From positions 10,009,320-10,073,319 of the forward strand of contig JAGTTD010000007.1 in NCBI GenBank assembly GCA_018398585.1: a stretch of 64,000 bases of DNA, given 5' to 3'. The translations under genes and the position numbers were made by a program. The DNA is from Simmondsia chinensis. Its lineage: Eukaryota > Streptophyta > Magnoliopsida > Caryophyllales > Simmondsiaceae. Below, piece after piece: positions 55,869 through 64,000 of this stretch. The notes beneath the pieces were generated by a model. It had not been told where the DNA came from, did no database searches, and saw nothing but the letters and a program-made list of their open reading frames with translations. Position 1 is the first letter of the stretch, and every line of letters starts with the position of its first letter.

Positions 55869-57263
55869 ATGGCTGATGGAGAGAGAACTCGATCAAAAGC
55901 TGGTGCAAATGTTACAATCAAACCTCAGTATTCCATTAACGATCAGTCCCGGGAGTTATGTGTCAAAGCTGAACAGCTGATTGCTAAGTTTGATCAGCAG
56001 CAAATCGAGCTCAAAGCTAGGTTTGATCAGCAGCAATAGCAGCAACTCGAGGATACGCAGAGGAGTGATAGCATTCTGCAAATGTTGAAATTGATTTGGG
56101 GTAAGGATTCGAATGTGGAAGATTGGGTGCAACAAATTAATCCTTCTAGCCAGATTGTTCCACCAAAGGAAGTAGTTCTACCGCAAGAGTTCGTTGTTGA
56201 GTAGAAAGAGAAGGTACAATCTGTTGTTGTTGAAGATGAACTCGGCCATGACAATGCCGAAAGCGAAGAACACAAGCTAGAAGAACCTGAGTTTGAACAA
56301 GATGAATCTTATGAAGACTCTATGCGAGAGTTAGAGTCTCTTGACGATGTTGAGATACAATATGACGTGCATCCGGGTTGGGAATATGATTCACATGTCC
56401 GAGGAATGATTAAGAAAGCAAAGAGTAAGTCGAAGAGAAATCGTCTACGTGAAGCATTGGGAGATGTTGTGGGTAAAAAGAAGTTTGCCAAGCCAAAATT
56501 GAAGCGTGTGGTTGTGGTTCAACCTATTATGCTTGATGATCAACAGGAGTTAACTCAAGAAGCTACTCTTACCGATATGTATGCAGGAATACAAGAATTA
56601 GTTGCAGCAGAATCTGAGACTCCAACTGGAAAACTTGACGCCATTCCTGAAATATCATTGAAAACATCTCCACACTTGTTAAGTATTGTCCCTTAGCAAG
56701 GTTATATGCAGAATCGAAGCTCTTTTGCGGCTGAGCAATATCATTCAGTTGAGAATTCCTTTGTTGCTATTGCAGTCCCCCTTCAATCAGATGAAGGCAT
56801 GTCTCAAAATCACATTCCAGAAGTAGAAGTTGCTGTGAGACCTCATGAGCATCCAAATGAGGTATATTTGAACAAGTCTTATGATCTCATGAAGGAAAAC
56901 ATGACGTTGGCCATGCTTGTGACGGTTAATCCTCAAGTGCACTTTCAAACAGATGGTGTTAGTCCTTCAGATTCATTTCCAGAAGCTGATATGCACTTTC
57001 GGCATGCCGATCGGCAAGTTCGGAATGAATTATTCCTATATGTGAGTAGAGTTATGACTTGTCCAAGTGCAAGCTCCTATGATAAGTTGCCTCCTGATCC
57101 GGGAGAAGGTTCTCGAGGCTATATGAAGCTGAGAAGAGTCGAATCCTTGCTGAAAAGAAGCACTCGAGCTGCGAGAGTGGTTTCAAGGTTCACAACAAAC
57201 AAAGCTTGTTTCCTATGCGAGCTATTGGGTTGTTGGATGTGTATAAATGTTGTATTATGTTGA
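55869..57263 (+). pseudogene. 464-codon reading frame with three in-frame TAG codons, function unknown
   Basis: From the ATG at 55869 the frame stays open to 57263 apart from TAG at 56037, 56202 and 56694. The start (MADGERTRSKAGANVTIK) and a Gln/Asp-rich coiled segment with a repeated FDQQQ resemble gypsy Gag N-termini only loosely. Residues 110-170 are acidic (EDELGHDNAESEEHKLEEPE), followed by a basic segment (MIKKAKSKSKRNRLREAL; VVGKKKFAKPKLKRVVVV). There is no zinc knuckle, and protease and RT motifs are absent. It may be a divergent gag or a captured host sequence. Confidence 0.5.
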
Positions 57264-57380
57264 AGGAAAATGCAGTGAAGTCCAATGTCAGTGCACGAAG
57301 CCAAGTAAGCATAGAGATGTTAGCATTTGACAATTGGGATCAATTGCAAGTGACTGGTAATGATGAAGTGCAGATTCCGA

Positions 57381-57904
57381 ACAGGTATTGACAGATTTGA
57401 GATTATCAGCTAAAGATTTAATCTTCGTGAGATAGGCTAACATAGAGAGATTGCTTTCTTAATGTTAGTTAATTAGCGTTTAAATTGTAATTGACGTGAC
57501 TGTGCGAAATTAGTAAAAAGCCGAGTAATAGAATCCCAAAGCGATGCAGCCGTGAAATTATCATCAGTACCACACATAGCATTAGCCAAATTGGGAGAGA
57601 TAGTACCTAAAATCCAGGAAATAAGAAGATTGTCAACCTATCTCCAGTAGTGATAGTCGGGATCTGATGTAGCAGGTGAAGAAGAGGTGCCATCAAGGTG
57701 ATCATCCACAGCATAACCTTTGCAAGCGGAAAGAAACGACCGACGCCAAACAAGATACGTAGATGGACCGTTTAGATCTAGAGTCGAAGAAATTTGATGA
57801 AGAATATTTGAGACGCTAAACGGTGTTGGGAGTGACAGATGGCCGGCGGTTTGGGAAGGCACGGCGGCCAAGGGAGCGGTGGTGGAGGAGGATTTGTCTG
57901 CCAT
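57381..57904 (-). pseudogene. copia gag N-terminal part
   Basis: The ATG at 57904 opens MADKSSSTTAPLAAVPSQ. It continues SSTLDLNGPSTYLVWRRSFL, ACKGYAVDDHLDGT and PDYHYWR, then a stop at 57638 and, in the same frame, VDNLLISWILGTISPNLANA and LWDSITRLFTNFAQSRQLQF, and a frameshift before AYLTKIKSLADNL. This is the UBN2/Gag-type copia N-terminal domain. Confidence 0.8.
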
Positions 57905-58002
57905 AGAGAGAAGAGGAAGACGACGGGTGGCGCCGGTTTAAGGTTAGGAAAAGAAAGAGGACGGCTAGGGTTTGCCTTATTTTTACGAGAGAGCTAGTGT
58001 TC

Positions 58003-58014
58003 GCTCTGATACCA
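58003..58014 (-). other. primer-binding site, initiator tRNA-Met type
   Basis: On the minus strand TGGTATCAGAGC directly follows the short LTR. Confidence 0.9.
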
Positions 58015-58174
58015 TGAAAAGGAAAGAATTGTGGAGTAATTGGATACTCCTAGAATAGGAGCCCTCTCATATATTTATATTATTTGCAGAGAATATTACA
58101 GAGATTATTAATTACAAATATGGAAGGCTTGATTTATATACAAATATAACCCATTATACAAATATACTCTAACA
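58015..58174 (-). repeat. 160-bp LTR of copia fragment
   Basis: On the minus strand it starts TGTTAGAGTATATTTG and ends TTCCTTTTCA. A second copy is not in the window. Confidence 0.7.
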
Positions 58175-58255
58175 AGTTTTGCTATGCTTTTTCACGTAAT
58201 GAACCAATAGAGCAACCAATGCCAAAGTAGATCCTCGCAACACTCAGAACCCTCT
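58175..58255. other. 81-bp spacer between two mobile elements
   Basis: Unique in the window, no feature recognised. Confidence 0.4.
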
Positions 58256-58664
58256 TGATGGAGAGTGTAGATGGAAAATTAGGAAACAAGAAGGTTCAAC
58301 AATCTTCTCTTAATTCTTATTACGAAAATAATAAAAACAAAGAGGAAAAATTTACTAGAATTGTCACAACCCGAGAGTAGGAACCCTAGAAATAATCAAA
58401 GTTATGAATGAATAATTGAATGCAAAACCCTAGCTCATCCCTTTCTTAAATAGGGGAACTAAAATACCATGAAAATAAAAGACAAAATCAAGATAAAATT
58501 ATAACAAATCTTTCTTAATTTAAAACATTTTCCTTAACTCAAAATTTAACACAAACCCTAACCCTAGTTGATAAGCTCTTGCCACTGCCAAACTCACCAA
58601 CTCACCAACCCACAAACCCGCCAATTGTTAGCTGCCAACGCTTGTGAGGGTACCGGCTACATCC
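58256..58664 (-). repeat. 3' LTR of Reina-like element
   Basis: Plus-strand start TGATGG, end CTACATCC. It matches 63348-63772 with substitutions and a few short indels. Confidence 0.85.
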
Positions 58665-59580
58665 TCTTGTCTAGGCTAAAGAGAATTCTCCCTCAAATTT
58701 GTCATGAAATCAATGGGATCATTGTTGCCAAAGTACGGAGTCAGGTGTTTGACATTGAAGACATTATAAGTCCTCATGCCGGCTGGCAATTAAATACAGT
58801 AAGCATTGTTGTTGATCTTTCCAACAATCTTCAAAGGACTTATCTTGCGCACCGACAACTTGTTGTATTCCCAAGCTGGAAAATGCTCTCTGGTATGAAT
58901 GGCCCAAACTTGATCGCGTACTTGGAATTGAATTTGGCGATGGTGTTTGTCACTTGCCAACTTATACTTAGCGCTAGCTTCCAAGAGCTGTGCATGGATC
59001 TGCTCATGTATATCTTAGAGATTAGAAATGAAATCCTCTGCCTTGCCATTAGGATGAGTAAGGTCTGGAACTAGTGCCAAATCTATCAGAGATCGCAGAA
59101 CAAAACGGTAAGCGATCTTGAATGGCGGGAACCTCGTGCTTCTGTTGTCCTATCTATTATAGGTGAACTCAACTTGCTATAACTGTTGTTACCAACCTTT
59201 GATGTAATTAGCAAAGTAGATTTCCCAAAGATCGATTTGTAACTTCTGTCTGACCATCTGTCTAGGGGTGGTGCACCGTGCTAAATGATAAGGATGTGTT
59301 TTCCATTTTCCACAGAGCCTTCCAAAAGTAGTTCATGAACCTCGCATCTCTATCGGAAACAAAGCTTGCCGGCAAACCGTGAAGCTTGTGTACTTCCCCG
59401 AAATACAGCCCGGTGATAGGGCTGGCGTTAGCAGCTTTCTTGCACCTGAAGAAGTGCACCATCTTAGAGAAACGATCCACAACAAAGAAGATCAAATCTA
59501 TCCCTCCCCTCGTTCGCAATAAACTCATCACAGAATCCATGCTAATGTTGGCCTAAGGCTAACTCAAGATCGGTAATGGC
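58665..59580 (-). pseudogene. Reina-like integrase core and C-terminal part
   Basis: The core reads MDSVMSLLRTRGGIDLIFFV and VDRFSKMVHFFRCKKAANAS (first catalytic Asp in the ISMD-type start), then SDRDARFMNYFWKAL (second Asp) and FSTVHHP followed by a stop, then TDGQTEVTNRSL (Glu). The C-terminal segment includes NSKYAIKFGP-type GPF start and RKISPLKIVGKINNNAYCI. A chromodomain was not identified. Frames are broken several times. Confidence 0.75.
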
Positions 59581-60051
59581 ATGTATAGACCCACATTGGT
59601 CACTCTGCCTTTCAACACTTGACAAATACGACAACACTTAACAAAACTCTCAACTTCCTTGCACAATGAAGGCCAAAAGTAGTTGTTGCTAATCAACTGT
59701 AGCGGTATGTCCTTCATTATGCTTCTCCTCAATGATATTGAGGCGCAGACTCAATCTTGGGGTGCAAAGCTAGTTTCCCTTAAAGACGAACCCGTCGTGG
59801 ATTGAGTGTTCGGGGACAGAGCTAGATTGAGCCTCCCACTAAATTTCTCCGAAGGCGAGGTCATCTGCATATTGCCCTGCCAATTTTTCAAGGCCACTAA
59901 TGGTGACTCTACTTTGGGAAAGAAGAAGAGTGCGCCTGCTCAAGGCATCCGCCACCTTATTCAACGCACCTAACTTGTGCTTGATCTCAAAGTGAAAGAG
60001 CTAAATGTAACTCGCACACTTGGCATGTCGATCCGATAATTTGTCTTGGCT
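59581..60051 (-). pseudogene. RNase H C-terminus and integrase zinc region (Reina-like)
   Basis: Blocks include KLGALNKVADALSRRTLL (end of RNase H), and ISNNYFWPSLCKEVESFV with KCCRICQVLKG, the CX2C part of the HHCC domain. Interrupted upstream by SINE copy c. Confidence 0.7.
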
Positions 60052-60066
60052 GTTGATATACCTTAA

Positions 60067-60214
60067 TATCAGGTTGGGGGTCCTCAGAAACAGTCTCTCC
60101 TCTGGGTCTCACCCTTATGGGGTAAGGCTGCATGCATCCTATCTCCTCCCCGACCATGCGTAAGCGGGAGCCCTTGAGGCTCTGGGACTATTGTGTTGTT
60201 GTTATGTCGTCGTT
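60067..60214 (+). mobile_element. SINE-tail retroposon in RNase H (copy c)
   Basis: Target duplications GTTGATATACCTTAA at 60052-60066 and 60215-60229 are identical. The body begins GGTTGGGGGTCCTCAG, contains GGTAAGGCTGCATGCATCC, CTCCCCGACC and GCGGGAGCCC, and ends in TTG repeats with changes. Only about 5 bases precede the body. Confidence 0.85.
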
Positions 60215-60229
60215 GTTGATATACCTTAA

Positions 60230-61251
60230 GGCCACATTGTCAAAATACAAGACAAACTCTCTATTGGAGAGATAAGACATCAAGCGCTGCAAAGCCCTTA
60301 CCACTGCGTATAACTCAACATCTTAAGTAGAATAATTCAACTTACTTCCATTGAGTTTCTCACTAAAATAAGCAATCATTCTTCCCTCTTGGCCGAGTAC
60401 TGCGCTAATGCCAATCTTGGAACTATCCTTGTGAAGCTCAAAGGTCTTTTAGAAATCCGGCAAAGTCAATACTGGTGCCGTGGTCAATCTTCTCTTTATT
60501 TCAGCAAAAGCTTCAACTACTTTTGGAGTCCATGCAAAGGCATTCCCCTTCATACAACCTATGATAGGAGCCATGATTGAACTAAAGTTCGGTATAAACC
60601 ATCAATAGAATGACGCCAACTCATGGAAACTCCGGACTTCCCCAACTGTTTTTGGCTATGGCCAATCATGAATGGCGACAATCTTTCCTTTATCTGCAGC
60701 TATGCCATCCTTGGATACAATAAATCCAAGGAAGGTTACTCAGTCTTCACGAACTCACACTTCCTTAAGGTGGCAAACAAGTGTTGATCTCTCAAGGTAC
60801 CCAGCACTTCCTTAAGATGCGTCATATGCTCAACTTGATCTTGGCTATAAATCTAAATATTGTCAAAGTAGACGACAATGAACTTCCAAATGAAAGGACT
60901 TAGAACCTGATTCATAAGCCTCATGAAGGTACTTGGCGCATTGGACAAACCGAATGACATGACAAGCCACTTGTACAACCCTTCATGCATCGTGAGTGCT
61001 GTCCTTTAGTCATGTCCTCGCGAGATGGGGATTTGATGATATCCGCTCTTTAGATCTAGCTTGCTAAACACCTTCGAGTTCTGTAGCTGATTAAGTAAGT
61101 CATCCAATCTTAGGATGCGAAAATGGTAGCGTACCGTGATCTTGTTGATGGCTTTACTGTCTACGCACATCCGCCAACTACCGTCCTTCTTTTGCATCAA
61201 TAGAGCTGGAACCACACAAGGACTGAAGCTCACGAATAAATCCTCTGGCAA
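60230..61251 (-). pseudogene. Reina-like RT and RNase H
   Basis: RT blocks: [20 protein letters not shown], then [19 protein letters not shown] and [15 protein letters not shown] (first Asp), a stop at 61006, then [20 protein letters not shown] and VVYFDNI, where the YxDD box reads YFDN, so the third catalytic Asp is lost. RNase H: FELHKDSSKIGISAVLGQEG and IAYFSEKLNGSKLNYST. Inactive as it stands. Confidence 0.8.
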
Positions 61252-61272
61252 GTAACTCCTCCACTTGGCGCC

Positions 61273-62031
61273 TTACTCATCATGCTCAGCAGGACTCATA
61301 CGATAGTGGGGCCTATTCGGCAAGGCAACACCTGGCATACGGTCAACGCGGTGCTGAATATCCCTTAATGGCGGCAAAGTACCGGGTAACGCGTCTAGAA
61401 AGACATCCACGTACTCTTTCAACAAGTCGCCAACCTTACTCGATATCTCCCCTAGATCGCCCTTAATCTCCTTCCAAATCAAGATAAAGATAATCTCACT
61501 ATTGCCAATCTCCTTGGTGAGCATAGCTTTGCCTTTTAAATTCGGGTTTGTAGCTAATAAAGCTCGCAGCACCTCATCCTTTTTGGGAAACAAGATAGTC
61601 CTTGTCCCCTCAAAGATGAAACTATAAGTGTTCTTCCTTCCATCATGGATGGCACTCCTATTGTATTGCCATGGGTGTGCCAACAAAAGATGGCAAGTGT
61701 CCATGGTGACTACGTCACACCTCACCCTATCCCGATACTTCCACCCAATTAAGAAATGAACCAAGCATCGCATTGAAACAGTGACCTGGTTTCCTTTATT
61801 GAGCCATGAAAGCTTGTATCGACTTAGGTGTGCTTCTTTCTTCAAGCCCAACATTATGAGAGCCTCGTCAGAAATCATATTCTCACAACTTCCCCAATCA
61901 ATCACCATGCGGCAAACGCTTCCGCTAATGGTGCAGGTAGTTTAGATGACATTGTTCCTCGGCCAACCATCACCGTCTTCTTCCTTAGGAGCGAAACAAA
62001 CTCACCTAATCACAAGCAGATTCCCATCGTC
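61273..62031 (-). pseudogene. Reina-like protease
   Basis: The frame from 61908 reads MVIDWGSCENMISDEALIML, with DWG in place of the catalytic DSG. It continues SWLNKGNQVTVSMRCLVHF, CDVVTMDTCHLLLAHPWQY (LGRPW block as LAHPW) and NTYSFIFEG. The tail includes FLDALPGTLPPLRDIQHRVD, the usual LP-GLPP-R-IEH-ID linker to RT. 211 codons are open. The N-terminal end is broken by the SINE tail region. Confidence 0.8.
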
Positions 62032-62048
62032 ACCCATGACGGCGTTCT

Positions 62049-62238
62049 GCTTAAAATTCATTGGTAATTAATTGATGGTTTTATTTGCAGGCGCTCAAAT
62101 ACTTCAGGTTAGGGGTCCTCGGAAACAGCCTCCTTTCCACTCGGAAGGGGTAAGGCTACGTACATCCACCCCTCCCAGACCCTGCTTTTTGTGGGAGTCG
62201 CGAGGCACTGGGACTGTTGTTGTTGTTGTTGTTGTTGT
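62049..62238 (+). mobile_element. SINE-tail retroposon between gag and protease (copy d)
   Basis: Target duplications ACCCATGACGGCGTTCT at 62032-62048 and 62239-62255 are identical over 17 bp. The body starts GGTTAGGGGTCCTCGG at about 62106 and ends in (TTG)7. The first 57 bp (with TTTATTTGCAG, similar to a splice acceptor) are unrelated to the other copies. Confidence 0.85.
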
Positions 62239-62255
62239 ACCCATGACGGCGTTCT

Positions 62256-63329
62256 CCTCTAGTGCCAAATCATCTTGTACCTCCTCTTCAAACACCACAC
62301 CATCTTTGTCATGAGTTCTTCGATGAACAAACCCTGGCCAGGTCTGCCACCCTTTCGACATTCAGCGGCACAGTGACCCAACTCTCCACACTTGAAGCAA
62401 CAGGTTCTCGAAATACCCGCCAAGTCTTGGCTTGCCGGTTTGTTAGCATTGGTGGCAATCAATCTACTCTGTACGCTAGGCTTTGGAGGTATTCACACTT
62501 GGTCACGCCCACAAACCAGGTGTTCCAAGTCCCTTCGATTGTACGTTAACACTGCTGCTTCTCAATGTTCACGAATCTCTGGCTTGCTTCCGAAACGGAA
62601 AAGATGTCAAACATGTTCAACACCTCTTGTACAGATTCTTTCAATCCGCTAATTGCTCTCTCGTCTCCGCTAAGTCATTTTTGGCGACCAAAGAATATAA
62701 CTCCGCCATGTATTCTTCCATGGTCTTAGAGCCCTGATGCAAACCTTGTAGATGATTATGCATTATCTTGGCGTGATTGTGGAGCAGGAAGGCGCCTCTC
62801 ATATGTTTCTTCATCCTTTCCCACGTCTCAATCTTCGCCTTATCTTGCATAAGTCGAGTATGATTTAGTTGTTGTCACCAGGTGGCAACCCAACCTGTCA
62901 GCCAGGTAGCCACCAATGGCACTTGTTTCCGCTCCGAAACCTCCTTGTACTCAAGGACTTCCTCCACAGAAGCCAACCAATCCCAAAAGTCCTCTGGGCA
63001 ACCTCCTCCATTGAACTCTGGCATCTCTCCTTGGAGACCAGATTCCCACCTTCATTTTCCAACATAAGCGGCGAGCCCGGCATTGGGCCTATCTCTCCTC
63101 ACGCGCCGATCCAGTGTCTCAACTTCCGGGAATGGATTGTGGAAGCTATCATCCACGTCGTCCTCGCCACGTGAAGAGTTCTGAGGCCGAGTCCCCGGTG
63201 GTTCATCAAAATTAGCCCCCAATTGAATCAAGAACCTCTCAATACGGCGGAATTTCTTCTCTAAGTCCTCGATTCTCCTCTCGTACGCGGCATGTCTTTG
63301 TCACCCACGAGCCATCTCAGAAGTCGTTC
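62256..63329 (-). pseudogene. Reina-like gag
   Basis: The zinc knuckle CCFKCGELGHCAAECRK (CX2CX4HX4C intact) is near 62380-62410. Upstream the capsid region has WERMKKHMRGAFLLHNHAKI, YMAELYSLVAKNDLAET (the DEYT-EF-L--R-D-ES form) and a WLASVEEVLEYKEVS-type segment near 62950. Frames are broken around 62850-63180. Confidence 0.7.
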
Positions 63330-63345
63330 TGAGCTCTGATACCGA
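63330..63345 (-). other. primer-binding site, initiator tRNA-Met type
   Basis: On the minus strand GTCGGTATCAGAGCTC follows the 5' LTR by two bases. Confidence 0.8.
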
Positions 63346-63347
63346 CT

Positions 63348-63772
63348 GATGCAGTGCCTAGGTGGAAAATTAGGGAACGGAAAGATTTAACAGCCTTCGC
63401 TTTATTCTTATTACAAAAATAATAAAAACAAAGGGAGAAAATTTACTCAAATTCCCACAACCTGAGAATAGGAGAAAACCCTAAAAATAATCAAAGTTAT
63501 GAATGAACAATTGAATGCAAAATCCTAGTTCATCCCCTCCTTAAAAATAGGAGACCTAAAATATCTAGAAAATAAAAGATAAAATTATAACAAATATAGA
63601 TAAAATTATAACAAATATTTCCTTATCTAAAACACTTTCCTTAACTCAAAATTTAAACATAAAACCTAACCGAAGCTGATGAGCTCTTACCGCAGCCGAA
63701 CTCACCAACTCGCCATCCCACAAACCCACCAATCGTTAGCCGCCAACGCTAGTGAAGTTACCAGCTGCATCA
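63348..63772 (-). repeat. 5' LTR of Reina-like element
   Basis: Plus-strand start TGATGCAG, end GCTGCATCA. It contains a short direct repeat (AGATAAAATTATAACAAATA twice near 63580-63620) that is single in the 3' LTR. Confidence 0.85.
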
Positions 63773-64000
63773 CCTCAATTCATCTTGATTCTTCCCAACT
63801 ATAAACATTTTTCATTGTTATTATACAACATATTATTGTACTTTTAGTACTATTTAATTGTATTTTGTAGTTTCGAATATATATAGGCATGTTGAGAAAT
63901 TATTGATGGCCATCCCAATCGCAAAGTTTTCTGCCGTTAGGTGGGGCATCTTGAATTAGAGACGAATGGCGCCTGTCTCTATCTCATCTTTAATGAAATC
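63773..64000. other. AT-rich flank of Reina-like element
   Basis: Nothing recognisable. Confidence 0.4.

Larger units (their letters stand above)
54153..57380 (+). mobile_element. LTR retrotransposon of unknown lineage, 3'-truncated
   Basis: One LTR (54153-54781) ends TTAACA and is followed by the initiator tRNA-Met primer site. A 1.09-kb leader and a 464-codon frame (55869-57263) follow. No pol domain and no 3' LTR are present before a minus-strand copia fragment takes over at about 57264-57380. Lineage could not be assigned. Confidence 0.6.
57381..58174 (-). mobile_element. copia 5' fragment with 160-bp LTR
   Basis: An LTR (58015-58174), primer site and gag N-terminal part are present on the minus strand. 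The rest is missing. The left boundary is uncertain, between 57264 and 57380, because Gag-like coding fades there. Confidence 0.7.
58256..63772 (-). mobile_element. Reina-like chromovirus (Ty3/gypsy), full length, degenerate
   Basis: LTRs at 58256-58664 (409 bp) and 63348-63772 (425 bp) flank gag, protease, RT, RNase H and integrase on the minus strand. Flanking 5-mers CCTCT (58251-58255) and CCTCA (63773-63777) differ at one base. Short LTRs, total length 5.5 kb including two SINE tails, the initiator tRNA-Met primer site and the D-GSCEN form of the protease point to Reina. Catalytic residues in protease and RT are altered. Confidence 0.85.

Noticed and set aside
62104..62361. 85-codon frame with a Thr run
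   Set aside because: The Thr run is the (TTG)n end of the SINE tail read on the other strand.

Overview
This is plant nuclear DNA from what looks like a repeat-dense (pericentromere-like) part of an angiosperm genome, more likely a eudicot. I see no host gene that I can support. Nearly all recognisable sequence is transposable elements in nested insertions: Ty3/gypsy (Athila-type, Tat-type, Reina-like chromovirus), Ty1/copia, a LARD-like non-coding LTR element, L1-type LINEs whose ORF1 carries an RRM, Au-type SINE tails and foldback/MITE-like repeats. I cannot name the species.

Layout. 1-6813: Athila-type deletion derivative (+), its 5' LTR cut by the window edge, with a foreign solo LTR (4467-5828) inside its 3' LTR. 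6814 to about 29130: an old, decayed Tat-type gypsy element on the minus strand (antisense coiled-coil reading frame, integrase, archaeal-type RNase H, RT, gag). Its integrase is split by a LARD-like element (8475-16158, target duplication GATTC on both sides). Its leader is split by a Tork-like copia element (22379-28736, target duplication ACTGG on both sides). About 29735-39760: a minus-strand RRM-type LINE split after the first codons of ORF1 by an Athila gag-pro element (31819-39301, target duplication GACAC). About 40640-43620: remains of a LINE ORF2 and then a second ORF1-only RRM-type LINE. 44024-50804: foldback elements, one split by a minus-strand copia element (45140-50681). About 51725-54152: a third ORF1-only RRM-type LINE. 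54153 to about 57380: an LTR element with an unusual 464-codon reading frame, joined to a minus-strand copia fragment with a 160-bp LTR. 58256-63772: a complete but dead Reina-like chromovirus (minus) carrying two SINE-tail insertions.

How it works together. None of the elements is coding-competent as written: stops, frameshifts, altered catalytic residues (Reina-like protease DWG, RT YFDN) and internal deletions are widespread. Target duplications give a relative order: the Tat element is older than the LARD and the Tork element, the RRM LINE is older than the Athila gag-pro element, and the Reina-like element is older than its SINE tails. The observations most worth following are the recurring ORF1-only RRM LINEs, SINE 3' tails fused to unrelated 5' sequence inside one target duplication, a covarying hairpin shared by the Athila derivatives, a trimer of tRNA-like units, and a long unassigned reading frame broken only by three amber codons.
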